A stretch of DNA of 64,000 bases from an uncultured Pseudohongiella sp. (GTDB lineage: Bacteria > Pseudomonadota > Gammaproteobacteria > Pseudomonadales > Pseudohongiellaceae). The stretch spans positions 3,082,438 through 3,146,437 of the forward strand of contig OX638341.1 of the NCBI GenBank assembly GCA_951812965.1, read 5' to 3'. The notes below the pieces were generated by a model. That model worked only from the letters and a program-made list of their open reading frames with translations. It was not told where the DNA came from and did not search any database. Positions within the stretch are counted from its first letter, which is position 1, and each line of letters opens with the position of its first letter. This document shows, piece after piece, positions 9,266 through 18,420 of the stretch. Position numbers and translations under genes: made by a program.

Positions 9266-9317
9266 CTACATGCTGAAGGCGGGCGCGCAGCCGCTTGAAA
9301 ACTTGGTGTTTTGATGA

Positions 9318-9551
9318 CATGAACTGAAAATGCTTGCCCATGAATCCGGCAAATCTTTCAAGCAGGTGGTCAATGAAGCGCTGCGACTCGGACTGGAGCG
9401 AGGAGGAACTTCCCAACATCGGAAGCCGTACAGGCTTGAACCTGTCAATTTGGGCGAGCCCCGTGCGGGATGCGATCTGGACAAGGCGTTGGCTTTGGCT
9501 GGCGAACTCGAAGATGCGGAGATCGCCCGAAAACTCGCGGAGCGGAAATGA
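9318..9551 (+). pseudogene. vapB-like antitoxin remnant (N-terminus lost)
   Basis: The readable part (from ATG 9330) is 73 residues: a ribbon-helix-helix half with the GKSFKQVVNEALRLGLE helix, then a toxin-binding tail rich in Glu and Lys. This matches the DUF2191-type VapB antitoxins that pair with PIN toxins. The usual N-terminal DNA-binding strand (of the type RTTLxxDD) is missing in frame: codons before 9318 read into TGA stops, while traces (LVF, DD) appear in a shifted frame. The stop overlaps the next ATG (ATGA), the normal vapBC arrangement. Probably not functional as a repressor. Confidence 0.65.
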
Positions 9552-9697
9552 TCCTTGTCGATGCCAACATCTTGATATATTCCGTCAATTCCGGCGCCAG
9601 GCAACATAAATCGGCGCGGCGCTGGCTTGAGAGGACACTTTCCGAGGGAGACGAACTTGGCTTTGCCTGGACAGTGCTCCTTTCACTGCACAACTGA
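9548..9697 (+). pseudogene. Truncated vapC PIN-domain toxin
   Basis: Only 49 residues of a PIN domain are left: MILVDANILIYSVN with the first catalytic Asp (D5), then HKSARRWLERTLS and FAWTVLLSLHN before a stop. PIN toxins are about 130-145 residues with three or four acidic residues, so at least two thirds are lost. The break falls at the left edge of the tandem protease duplication, which suggests that insertion of the protease DNA removed the rest of the gene. Confidence 0.7.
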
Positions 9698-9897
9698 CGA
9701 GAGCCCGCGAAACTTTTGCGAGAGAGACAGAATTGATAATACTGTACACCTTCTCTGGGAATACGTTTGCCTCCCCAACTAACCATTCTTTCATTCGTCG
9801 GAGTCTGCTACGAGCATCAACCCTTCATTTTTTTAATGCGCTAGCGCAAATTAATTCCGTATTCGCCATTGTGCGAAGTGAAGAAGAGACCAACCCC

Positions 9898-11034
9898 ATG
9901 AAACACACCATCCTGTACCTTACAAGCCTATTGCTGACTATCCTTTGCTCTCCCTACAGCTATTCTTACAACTTGCTTTCGTCCCACTCTGTTGTCAACA
10001 ACCAACACATGTGGTACGTCTACTTGCCCGGAAACACCCAAGACGGCCATTCCTACATCGACCTATTCTCGAGAGCCACATCCCTTTGGACTACAACAGC
10101 GCCACAACTCGATCTAGCATTCGCAAACGACCAGCAAGAGGTATGTTACGGCGACACCAGCATCAATGGCATCAATACCGTGTCTTTTCGATCGTCCTAC
10201 TGTGACGGAACCACACCCTCCTTAAGCGGTTTCGCCTCCCTAAATAGAACCGTCATTACCCACGATGACGGCTCCTATGAAATCCACATAGATGAAGGGG
10301 ATGTATTCATCGTTCCACAGCCACAAACTTCTGAAAGGGCACTCCGAGTACTGACCCACGAGATCGGTCACAATCTCGGTCTCGACCACAGCACCGTATA
10401 CGCCTCAATAATGCATCCAACGGGCCCCAATCCCGATCACAACCAAAAAAACTTAAGTCCTGATGACGCCTGCGCCATATCCCTTGTCACAGGATATCCC
10501 GAACATTGCCCAATTGCTTTAACACCCTCTTATTCAACCGATGCTTCTCATACATCCGCGCACTTCGCAGGCTATGCCTCAGAAACTAGCATGTACGCGA
10601 GCACCAACGGTGTTGCCACACACATCGCCGGCCTCACTGCTCGCGAAGTTTACCGCCCCAACGAAGAAATTGTCGTCTACGCGACCGTCCTTTACGACAA
10701 TCAACACTGGCACAAACCAGGCGCCATTCACGTATTAGCCCAATTGTCCGACGGCCCGCTATACGCCAAGCAAACCGACGGTTCCTGGATCCCATATCTT
10801 GGTGGTGAGGTACCTATAACCATCAAGAAACCCATTCTCTATCTCGCTGACGATTTCATCGTGATAGGTCGCGATCCCAGCACCGCTTTCTATGGCGGCC
10901 AGCCTTTCCAGGGCGCCCAACTCGGCCTCGAAGGCCAGACCGTGCTATTCTGGGTCGCCTACTCCGTCGACGAACAACCGGGCGTATACATTCATGGCGG
11001 CAAACCCATACGCATTTCCTGGACACTTGATTGA
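9898..11034 (+). CDS. Secreted matrixin-like zinc metalloprotease, copy 1
   Basis: A 378-residue exported zincin. The signal peptide runs to about residue 22. The zinc site HEIGHNLGLDH starts at about residue 154, and a SIM turn (ASIMHP) follows, the Met-turn of metzincins. The C-terminal half (residues 200-378) has no family I recognise; it contains DASHTSAHFAGYASE and EGQTVLFWVAYSVDEQPGVYIHGGKP and may be an immunoglobulin-like substrate or surface domain. ATG 9898 is taken because an AAGAAGAGA site precedes it in both copies; the frame is open from 9733. Base composition is more AT-rich than the neighbours, so transfer is likely. Confidence 0.8.
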   Translation: MKHTILYLTSLLLTILCSPYSYSYNLLSSHSVVNNQHMWYVYLPGNTQDGHSYIDLFSRATSLWTTTAPQLDLAFANDQQEVCYGDTSINGINTVSFRSSYCDGTTPSLSGFASLNRTVITHDDGSYEIHIDEGDVFIVPQPQTSERALRVLTHEIGHNLGLDHSTVYASIMHPTGPNPDHNQKNLSPDDACAISLVTGYPEHCPIALTPSYSTDASHTSAHFAGYASETSMYASTNGVATHIAGLTAREVYRPNEEIVVYATVLYDNQHWHKPGAIHVLAQLSDGPLYAKQTDGSWIPYLGGEVPITIKKPILYLADDFIVIGRDPSTAFYGGQPFQGAQLGLEGQTVLFWVAYSVDEQPGVYIHGGKPIRISWTLD

Positions 11035-11279
11035 ACGTGAAGCTGTCTCCTTCTGCGGCATTGGTTTCCACGCACCACTCACCAGAGCCCAAGTACCTTT
11101 TGCACAAGAATTTTGTCAGAACCTATAGGCATTCTCGAGGAACACATTTGCGTCCCAAACTAGGCCTTTTTGATGCCCACCCACGTATACAAGCCCAATC
11201 CACTGATCCCTTTTATAGAGAGCCGTGAAAAATTAATTCCGTATTCGCTATGCTGCGAAGTGAAGAAGAGACCAACCCC

Positions 11280-12425
11280 ATGAAACACATCATCCTGTAC
11301 CTTTCGAGCATATTGCTTGCTTTGCTTTGCTCGGCCCACAGCTACTCTTATGAACTTCTTACGTCCCGCTCTGTGGTCAACAATCAGCACGTCTGGTACG
11401 TCCACCTTCCCGGAAACACCGAAGATGGTCATTCCTACATTGATCTCTTCTCAAGAGCCACATCCCTTTGGATGACAACAGCCCCTCAACTGGACCTATC
11501 CTTTATCCAGGACGAGCAAGAGGTCTGTAATGGCGACACCAGCATCAACGGCATCAATACCGTGTCTTTTCGATCTTCCTACTGTGATGAAACCCAACCC
11601 AGCTTTTCCGGTTATGCCCCCTACCATTCAACGGTCGTTTCCCACGATGACGGTTCCTATGACCGCTACATTGACGAAGGAGATATATTCCTTGTTCCGT
11701 GGCCCAACACTTATGTGCCGCGGCCCCGTACTTCTCCGGAAACCCTCGGAACACTAAACCACGAGATCGGACACAATCTCGGTCTCGCCCACAGCGTCGT
11801 ATTCGCCTCGATAATGAATCCAGCCGGCGGCGGACGCCAAGGCATTAGCCCTGATGACGCCTGCGCCATAGCCATTGTCACTGGATATCCCGACCGATGC
11901 CCTATTGCGTTAACGCCCTCCTATGCAACCGACGCTTCTCATACTTCCGCTCACTTTGCAGGCTACGCTTCAGAAAGCCCTAAATACTCGATCATTAACG
12001 GTGTTGCCACGCCCATCCCCGGATTTACCCCTCGCGAGGTTTTCCGTCCCAATGAAGAACTCATTGTCTACGCTACCGTCCTGTACGACAAAAAACACTG
12101 GCGCAAACCGGGCGCCATTCACATCCTGGCCCAATTGTCTGACGGCCCCCTTTACGCCAAACAGGAAGACGGATCCTGGACACCATACCTGGGCGGCGAA
12201 GTGCCTGTCTCTATCAAGAGCCCCAACCTCTACCTCGCTGACGATTTCATCATCGTAGGTCGCGATCCCTCCACCGTTCTTTATGGCGGACAGCCTTTCC
12301 ATGGCGCCCAACTCGGCCTCGAGGGCCAGACTCTGCTTTTCTGGATCGCCTACTCCGTCGACGACCAACCGGGCGTATACATTCATGGCGGCGAACCGAT
12401 ACGCATCTCCTGGACACTTGACTGA
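11280..12425 (+). CDS. Secreted matrixin-like zinc metalloprotease, copy 2
   Basis: Paralogue of the gene just upstream, 381 residues, in the same orientation. The zinc motif HEIGHNLGLAH starts at residue 161; the Met-turn is ASIMNP. The proteins are clearly similar along their full length (for example SYIDLFSRATSLW, NGDTSINGINTVSFRSSYC, REVFRPNEELIVYATVLY). Differences cluster in the loop before the zinc site, where copy 2 has VPWPNTYVPRPRTSPE. The same AAGAAGAGA site precedes ATG 11280. Divergence shows the duplication is not recent. Substrate unknown. Confidence 0.8.
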   Translation: MKHIILYLSSILLALLCSAHSYSYELLTSRSVVNNQHVWYVHLPGNTEDGHSYIDLFSRATSLWMTTAPQLDLSFIQDEQEVCNGDTSINGINTVSFRSSYCDETQPSFSGYAPYHSTVVSHDDGSYDRYIDEGDIFLVPWPNTYVPRPRTSPETLGTLNHEIGHNLGLAHSVVFASIMNPAGGGRQGISPDDACAIAIVTGYPDRCPIALTPSYATDASHTSAHFAGYASESPKYSIINGVATPIPGFTPREVFRPNEELIVYATVLYDKKHWRKPGAIHILAQLSDGPLYAKQEDGSWTPYLGGEVPVSIKSPNLYLADDFIIVGRDPSTVLYGGQPFHGAQLGLEGQTLLFWIAYSVDDQPGVYIHGGEPIRISWTLD

Positions 12426-12482
12426 ACGTCAATCTTTCGCCTTCAGCAGCATCGGTTCCCAACCCTTCGTTTTCATTGGGGA

Positions 12483-13340
12483 TCATGGGACACCCATAGG
12501 CCACACAACCTCGATCATCAAACGGCAGTGGTCGCTTGTGCCCCATTTGTCGGTTTCATTTAGCGCGCGAACACTGACGCTCTCGTGGAATCCGCGAGAT
12601 GCGAATGCGTAGTTGAGTTGGCGGTTGGCGTCTGCCGGAGATTGTTGGGTGGTGTGGAGGATCGGTACATTTTGAGTGGTGATGGTGACGCCGGGTTTTT
12701 TCGTTGCCGCGGGACGGCCGATGGGTAGCTGGGGGCCGAGGAATTCGAGGTCTAAGGCTGAGAAGCGGTTCCAGACGGTTTGTTCTCGCTCGGGGACTAA
12801 CAGATCTTTGCCAGTCGCGCCGAAGAACATGTTCATGTCACCAGCGGCAAGAATCTTTTGTTTTTCGGGGTTTGCGTGGTCGATGAATGTCGAATTGTCC
12901 GAAAGAATTCGGTGCGCCGAGCCGTCCGAGTAGATCGATGTTTTTCCCGTAGTTGGATGCGCCCGCATCCACCGGGCATACATTGAAAAGGCGAGAAACG
13001 CATATTGCGGCTGATCGCGCGGGGTTATATTTGCCGCGGCTATGGTTCCAATTCCGCTGACACCTATCGACAGTCCATCCAGATCGGAGATGGGCGGTTC
13101 CTGCCGGAGCCACTCGACGTTTACCCGGTCGGACAAGCGCACTATCAAGGGCCAACGGTCGTAGAGGTTTCGATCCCGGAATGCATGGTCGTCGTATTCG
13201 ATCTCGCCGAAAAGGTCTTCCGGGGGGCTACCGGCCTCCCGCAACTACGCGATGTCCGCCTCATTCCGCTCCGCCAATTCCACAAGCGCGCACCAAGGCT
13301 GCAGTTTCCTGTTTATGTTCCAGCTTACAATGCGAATCAT
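12483..13340 (-). pseudogene. Endonuclease/exonuclease/phosphatase-family gene interrupted by in-frame TAG
   Basis: From ATG 13340 the reading frame gives MIRIVSWNINRK (the SWN start of the DNase I-like fold) up to EADIA, then a TAG at 13247-13245, then continues in the same frame with LREAGSPPEDLFGEIEY to the stop at 12483. The second part carries GDMN and the SDHC motif (WGTSDHCRLMIEV) that supply catalytic residues. The intact product would be about 285 residues. No frameshift is needed: the single stop is the only lesion, so it is a young pseudogene, a readthrough site or a base error. A part starting at TTG 13244 would lack the metal-binding Asn and Glu. It is convergent with the protease copies. 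Confidence 0.7.
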
Positions 13341-13456
13341 TGCTTTGGCGCCCAGGCACTGAACCTAGTATTGGTCAATGGCGGCAATCCTGGTCGGCGT
13401 CGGGTTTGCCTTCCCGGTAACGCTCACCTTGGGTAGTCTGATACTCTGAACCCATT

Positions 13457-14356
13457 ATGAACTCTCAAAACATTCTCGTAACCGGCGCGTCCGGGCTTAT
13501 CGGCGGGGCAATCTGGCATCGGCTGGAGAGTCGGGGGCATCGGGTGTATTCGCTTAACCGGGATGATTCAGGGGCTCCCTTCTATTATTCAGCTGACAGT
13601 GGCGAGATGCGGCTCGACCCCCACATCGAACTCGACGCGGTTGTCAATCTCGCCGGGGCGAACATTTCCGCGCGCCGCTGGAGCGAAGAGTACAAGCGGC
13701 TCATCATGGACTCCCGGGTAGAACTCACCCGGGCGCTTGCCGTAGCGTTGGCGGATTCTGCGCACAAGCCGCGCGTATTACTTTCCGCCAGCGCCATCGG
13801 CTTCTACGGCGATACCGGTTCGGAAACCGTCGACGAATCTTCTCCTCGCGGCACGGACTTTCTCGCCGATGTCGCCGGAAGCTGGGAAGCGGCTTGCCAG
13901 CCGGCGATTGATGCGGGAATCCGCACGGTCAACATGCGCTTCGGCGTGGTGCTGAGCCGGGATGGCGGGGTACTGAAAGAAATGTTGCTGCCGTTCAAAC
14001 TCGGAGGCGGCGGCAAGCTCGGCGACGGCAGACAATACATGAGCTGGATTGCCTTGAGCGACGTGATTTCGCTGATCGACCTCTGTCTTGGCGACAACGG
14101 CATCAGCGGACCAATAAACTTTGTCTCTGGACAGCCCGCCACCAATGCGGAATTCACCCGCGCCCTCGGCAAGGCCTTGAGAAGACCGGCATTCTCACCC
14201 TTCCTGCGAGCCTGGCTGATCCGCCTGCTGTTCGGCGAAATGGGTGAAACCCTGCTGCTGGGCAGCAACCGGGTCGTCTCCCGCCGCCACGAGGAAATCG
14301 GCTTCACACCATCGGCCCCGACTATTGCCGATGCGCTCAATCTGGAGCTTGAATAG
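13457..14356 (+). CDS. TIGR01777-family NAD-dependent epimerase/dehydratase (YfcH-like)
   Basis: A 299-residue short-chain dehydrogenase of the SDR39U1/YfcH group. The nucleotide-binding motif TGASGLIGG is at residues 9-17. The family hallmarks NLAGANISARRWS, SASAIGFYGDTGSE, AVVLS-like RFGVVLSRDGGVLKEML, and the C-terminal DUF1731 segment (LLGSNRVVSRRHEEIGF) are all visible. The biochemical substrate of this family is not established. It stands alone on the plus strand, 100 bases after the endonuclease pseudogene promoter side. Confidence 0.92.
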   Translation: MNSQNILVTGASGLIGGAIWHRLESRGHRVYSLNRDDSGAPFYYSADSGEMRLDPHIELDAVVNLAGANISARRWSEEYKRLIMDSRVELTRALAVALADSAHKPRVLLSASAIGFYGDTGSETVDESSPRGTDFLADVAGSWEAACQPAIDAGIRTVNMRFGVVLSRDGGVLKEMLLPFKLGGGGKLGDGRQYMSWIALSDVISLIDLCLGDNGISGPINFVSGQPATNAEFTRALGKALRRPAFSPFLRAWLIRLLFGEMGETLLLGSNRVVSRRHEEIGFTPSAPTIADALNLELE

Positions 14357-14388
14357 TTTTATCGATCTGAAGTTCACCCGCCGGGATA

Positions 14389-14407
14389 GACAATGGGACA
14401 CCCATGT
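14389..14407 (+). repeat. Short dispersed motif ATGGGACACCCAT
   Basis: Five-base stem ATGGG/CCCAT around ACA. The same 11-13 base motif occurs at about 4818, 12484, 14393 and 18236, and its complement GGGTGTCCC at 18264 and 44512. Confidence 0.5.
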
Positions 14408-14498
14408 TCTTCGTTGTGCATTCTGCTGATCCACATGTTGGCCTGCGCGGGTAAACATCGTAATCTTGGGTTTTTCCGCAAACTGCCAGAGAACAACG

Positions 14499-16091
14499 AT
14501 GAGTAAATTCCGAACTCTCGCCATCGGCGCCCTGCTGTTGCCGGTTTCCCTCCACTTGCAAGCACAGGACGCGGGAGGCTTCACCGGCCTGAAGGCCGAA
14601 GCCGTGACTGCCGTCGAATCCATGTCCAAGCTGAACCAGGAAATCGTCGACAGCCTGTTTTCCTATTCGGAACTCGGTTTCCAGGAATTCGAGACCCAGC
14701 GTTATCTCACCGAGATCCTGGTGCAAAACGGATTTGAGGTGGAACTCGGCGTGGCGGGCATTCCCTCGGCCTGGTGGGCTACCTGGGGCGAAGGCGAACC
14801 GGTGATCGCGCTCGGTTCGGATGTCGACGGCATACCGCGGGCTTCGCAGATGCCCGGTGTGGCCTACCGGCAGCCCATGATCGATGGCGCGCCGGGCCAT
14901 GGCGAAGGCCATAATTCGGGCCAGGCGGTCAACATCGTCGCCGCGCTGGCGGTGAAGGAAATCATGGAGCGCGAGAACATGCCGGGCACCATCGTGCTCT
15001 GGCCGGGAATCGCCGAGGAATTGCTCGGCACCAAGGCCTGGTACGCGCGCGACGGCATGTTCGACGGTGTCGACGCGGTGCTGTTCACTCATGTCTCCAG
15101 CAATATGAGCGTGAGTTGGGGTTCCGCCCGCGGTACCGGGCTGATTTCGGTCGAATACATGTTTGACGGCGTGGCCGCTCACGGCGCCGGCGACCCGTGG
15201 GACGGCCGCAGCGCACTCGACGCGGTAGAACTGGTGAACATCGGCTGGAATTACCGGCGTGAACATCTGCATCCGCTGCAACGCTCGCATTATGTGATCA
15301 ATGCCGGCGGTGAACAGCCCAATGTCGTGCCCTCCTATGCCAGCGTCTGGTATTTCGTTCGCGAAGTGACTCCGGAAGGCATTCGTGAGAATTATGAAAC
15401 CCTGAATCGCATCGCCCAGGGCGCGGCGATGATGACCGACACCGGCATGAGCAGCCGCGTCGTCGGCGCGGCCTATCCGCGGCATTTCAATCGGCCGATC
15501 GCGTTGGCGATGGACGAGAACATTCGCCAGGTCGGACTGCCGCAATGGTCCGAGGAAGACCAGATCTTCGCCCGCGCCTTGCAGGAACTGATGGGCAATG
15601 ACGACCCGCAGGGTCTTCCACGGGAGCTTTCCGGCATCGGAGAGCCGCTGGAAAACCCGGTTTCTGGCGGTTCGGACGACATAGGCGACGTCTCCTGGAC
15701 CTTGCCGACCGTGACCTTGCGCTTTCCCTCCAATGTCAGCGGCCTGCAAGGCCACCATTGGTCCAGCGCCATGGCCATGGCCACGCCGATCGCCCACAAG
15801 GGCACGGAGGCCGGCGCCAAGGTAATCGCTACGACGGTGCTCGACCTGTTGCAGGACGAGTCCCTGGTCGAGGAAGCCTGGAACTATTACGACGACGTGC
15901 AGACCGCGGAAGAGCAGTACAATTCATTCATCGGCCCGAACGATCCACCGGCCATAGAGAAAAACACCGGAATCATGGAAGAATTCCGGCCGCTGCTGGA
16001 AGAGTTGTATTACGATCCGGGCCGCTTCGACACCTACCTCGAACAGCTCGGCATCGAATATCCGCAACTGGAGCCGGGCACGATTCAATAA
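14499..16091 (+). CDS. M20-family amidohydrolase, AbgB-like, exported
   Basis: Predicted periplasmic aminoacyl/aryl-amide hydrolase of 530 residues. It resembles AbgB (p-aminobenzoyl-glutamate hydrolase) and other M20D peptidases. The signal peptide ends HLQAQD. Metal-site landmarks: LGSDVDGIP, the GEGHNSG segment, WPGIAEELLGTKAW with the catalytic Glu pair, and GGSDDIGDVSW near residue 390. The insertion between catalytic and dimerisation domains (AHGAGDPWDGRSALDAVELVN) is in place. I took ATG 14499, where the signal peptide begins, rather than ATG 14466. The next gene follows after 21 bases. Confidence 0.88.
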   Translation: MSKFRTLAIGALLLPVSLHLQAQDAGGFTGLKAEAVTAVESMSKLNQEIVDSLFSYSELGFQEFETQRYLTEILVQNGFEVELGVAGIPSAWWATWGEGEPVIALGSDVDGIPRASQMPGVAYRQPMIDGAPGHGEGHNSGQAVNIVAALAVKEIMERENMPGTIVLWPGIAEELLGTKAWYARDGMFDGVDAVLFTHVSSNMSVSWGSARGTGLISVEYMFDGVAAHGAGDPWDGRSALDAVELVNIGWNYRREHLHPLQRSHYVINAGGEQPNVVPSYASVWYFVREVTPEGIRENYETLNRIAQGAAMMTDTGMSSRVVGAAYPRHFNRPIALAMDENIRQVGLPQWSEEDQIFARALQELMGNDDPQGLPRELSGIGEPLENPVSGGSDDIGDVSWTLPTVTLRFPSNVSGLQGHHWSSAMAMATPIAHKGTEAGAKVIATTVLDLLQDESLVEEAWNYYDDVQTAEEQYNSFIGPNDPPAIEKNTGIMEEFRPLLEELYYDPGRFDTYLEQLGIEYPQLEPGTIQ

Positions 16092-16112
16092 TTTCGGACG
16101 GGAGACACGAAT

Positions 16113-17147
16113 ATGAAACGATTGCGATGGCTTGCCCTGGCGTTCGCGACCCTGCTGGCCGCGAGTGCGGCCGCTCAGCAAGTCACGATTACGCGGCTGC
16201 TCGACGAGCCGATCATCGGGCCCGAGTTGCATCCGAGTCTCGGCGTCAACATCCAGGGGCCTTCGCTGATCCAGACGCCCGAATGGCTACCGAACCGAAT
16301 GGGCCGCTATTACCTCTATTTTGCCGACCACAAGGGGCTGTACATTCGTCTTGCCTACGCCGACGAGTTGACCGGGCCCTGGCAAGTTCATGCGCCCGGC
16401 AGTTTGCAGATCGGGGAATCTTATTTCGCGCCGGTACGGCCGGAAATCCCCCAGGCTGAACTCGACGCTCTCGTCGAACAGCGCCGCGCCAGCGGTGCGC
16501 GAGTCTCGCACGATCTCGCGCTGGAGCTGACCGAACCGCATATCGCCTCACCGGACGTGCATGTGGATGAGGAAAACCGGCGCATCATCATGTATTTTCA
16601 TGGCCTTGAAGGGCCGGGATTCCAGCATTCCCGCGTCGCGCTGTCCGATGACGGCGTCAACTTTTCTACTCTGCCCGAAAACATCGGCCGCACTTACCTG
16701 CGTACGTTTAAACACGACGGCATGGCCTACGGCATGGCCATGCCCGGCCAGTTCTACCGATCCGCGGACGGATTGACTGATTTCCAGGAGGGACCGCGCC
16801 TGTTCGTGCCGAACATGCGTCATTCCGCGCTGATTGTGCGGGACGATACGCTGTACGTGTTCTGGACCCGGGTCGGCGACGCGCCGGAGACGATCCTGCT
16901 CAGCACTATAGATGTCAGCGGCGACTGGAGTACCTGGCGGGAATCGCCGGAGGTCGAAGTGCTGCGGCCCGAGTTCGATTGGGAAGGCGCGGACGCGCCG
17001 ATTGAACCATCGGTGCGCAGTACGGCGTATGGACAGGTAAACCAGTTGCGCGATCCGGCCATTTACGTCGAAGGCGACGGGGTTTACCTGCTATACGCGG
17101 TCGCCGGTGAAAGCGGCATCGCCATTGCCAGAGTGGATTTCCAATGA
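16113..17147 (+). CDS. Exported GH43-like five-bladed beta-propeller protein
   Basis: A 344-residue secreted protein with signal peptide to SAAAQ. It has repeated propeller strands of glycoside hydrolase family 43/62/117-like folds: LGVNIQGPSLIQTPEW, YYLYFADHKGLYIRLAYADELTGPW, SPDVHVDEENRRIIMYFHG, and LRDPAIYVEGDGVYLLYAVAG. The catalytic triad of true GH43 enzymes cannot be assigned with certainty. GGGAGA lies 8 bases before ATG 16113. Likely co-transcribed with the M20 gene. A carbohydrate substrate is inferred from fold only. Confidence 0.72.
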   Translation: MKRLRWLALAFATLLAASAAAQQVTITRLLDEPIIGPELHPSLGVNIQGPSLIQTPEWLPNRMGRYYLYFADHKGLYIRLAYADELTGPWQVHAPGSLQIGESYFAPVRPEIPQAELDALVEQRRASGARVSHDLALELTEPHIASPDVHVDEENRRIIMYFHGLEGPGFQHSRVALSDDGVNFSTLPENIGRTYLRTFKHDGMAYGMAMPGQFYRSADGLTDFQEGPRLFVPNMRHSALIVRDDTLYVFWTRVGDAPETILLSTIDVSGDWSTWRESPEVEVLRPEFDWEGADAPIEPSVRSTAYGQVNQLRDPAIYVEGDGVYLLYAVAGESGIAIARVDFQ

Positions 17148-17160
17148 GAGTCGAGTTTAA

Positions 17161-18036
17161 TTGAATAAGTCCAAAGCGCTGATCTTCACCGTTATCGCCC
17201 TGCTGCTCGGCGCGGGCATAGGCTGGGCCGGCAGCCAGGGCAGCGCCGCGTTTGGCGCGGTTCCGCTGTTCGCAATTGCCGGCATTGCGATCTACCTGAT
17301 CCACTGGCTGGCGTTCGTTCCGTCGTACATCTATCAGACCGAACACTATTTCGACCTGACCGGAAGCATTACCTATTTGTCCTCACTGGCAGTCGTCGCG
17401 GCCCTGCATCCGTCGCTCGACTCGCGCGGCCTGGTGCTATGCCTGCTGATCGCTATCTGGGCAATCCGCCTGGGCAGTTTCCTTTTCACACGGGTAAAGC
17501 GCGCCGGCGGCGACAGCCGATTTGATCCGATCAAGATCAATTTCTTTCGCTTCCTGCTCACCTGGACCTTGAGCGGCACCTGGGTCTACGTGACCATGGC
17601 CGCCGGCCTTGCGGCGGTGAGTTCGGCCGAATCCATCGGTCTCGACGCCTTTTTCGCGGTTGGGCTCGCCCTGTGGCTGGCGGGATTCGCCTTCGAAGTG
17701 ACCGCCGATACGCAGAAGACCCGCTTTCGCGCCGACCCGGCCAACGAAGGCAAATTCATCGACAGCGGGCTATGGTCGATTTCCCGCCACCCGAACTATT
17801 TTGGCGAAATCGTACTCTGGGTAGGCATCACGGTGATCGCCTTCCCAGCGCTGTCCGGCTGGCAATACATCACCCTGATCTCGCCGGTGTTCGTGATTTT
17901 CCTGCTCACCAGGGTCAGCGGCATCAACATGCTCGAACGCGCCGGCAAACAACGCTGGGGCGAGGTCCCCGACTACCAGGCCTACCTCGATTCCACTCCC
18001 GCGCTTGTGCCATTCTTCGGCAAGAAAGGCGGTTGA
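17161..18036 (+). CDS. DUF1295 / steroid 5-alpha-reductase-like membrane protein
   Basis: Inner-membrane protein of 291 residues with about six to seven hydrophobic segments. The DUF1295 signature is complete: RLGSFLFTRVKRAGGDSRFD, FEVTADTQKTRFRADP, GLWSISRHPNYFGEIVLWVG, and SGINMLERAGKQRWGEVPDYQAYL. These are isoprenylcysteine methyltransferase/steroid-reductase-like folds that bind an NADPH or SAM cofactor. The start is TTG 17161, as no ATG occurs before residue 146. It follows the propeller gene by 13 bases. Function in bacteria is not established. Confidence 0.88.
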   Translation: MNKSKALIFTVIALLLGAGIGWAGSQGSAAFGAVPLFAIAGIAIYLIHWLAFVPSYIYQTEHYFDLTGSITYLSSLAVVAALHPSLDSRGLVLCLLIAIWAIRLGSFLFTRVKRAGGDSRFDPIKINFFRFLLTWTLSGTWVYVTMAAGLAAVSSAESIGLDAFFAVGLALWLAGFAFEVTADTQKTRFRADPANEGKFIDSGLWSISRHPNYFGEIVLWVGITVIAFPALSGWQYITLISPVFVIFLLTRVSGINMLERAGKQRWGEVPDYQAYLDSTPALVPFFGKKGG

Positions 18037-18420
18037 GACCCCGCTGAATTCCAGGCGACCTCTCGTTCGCGACCATGCCCCCACCCGTCATTCTGCGCGA
18101 AAAGAAGCGGAGTCGCGGAACCTCCTTGGTTAATCTCAAGCGTCCGCAGCAGCTTGGCGCCGCTAACGTCGCGAGGCAGCTTCATGCCGCCATGATCTCA
18201 TCACGCACGAAAAGAATCAGATGGAAAGAATCAGATGGGACACCCATCGGATGTGTTCTTCGGTGGGTGTCCCCTTTTTGCTCACTGCAACAAGACCGCG
18301 ACCAGAAGCCACAACGTAAACCTTCCGGCGAAATCGATACGTGAAGCTCGGCGGCCAAATGTTGCATACTTGCGCAAGCAAGCCGTCACTGACTGTTGAA
18401 AATTCATGAGTGGAGCCTCT
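18037..18420. other. Intergenic region of 384 bases
   Basis: No gene seen. It contains a 14-base direct repeat (AAGAATCAGATGG twice, about 18212-18237) directly before a strong terminator hairpin, then 130 bases leading to the esterase gene, where its promoter must lie. Confidence 0.6.
18237..18279 (+). terminator. Intrinsic terminator
   Basis: Perfect 10-bp stem GGGACACCCA / TGGGTGTCCC (18237-18246 and 18264-18273) followed by CTTTTT. It uses the dispersed GGGACACCCA motif as its stem. Confidence 0.75.

Larger units (their letters stand above)
9685..12460 (+). repeat. Tandem duplication of protease gene with flanks (about 1.39 kb x 2)
   Basis: Unit 1 runs from about 9685 to 11071 and unit 2 from about 11072 to 12460. 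Similarity covers the coding region, at least 200 bases upstream (for example 9848-9900 against 11231-11282, nearly identical) and about 40 bases downstream (TTGAACGTGAAGC... against CTGAACGTCAATC...). Exact ends were judged by eye. Confidence 0.75.
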
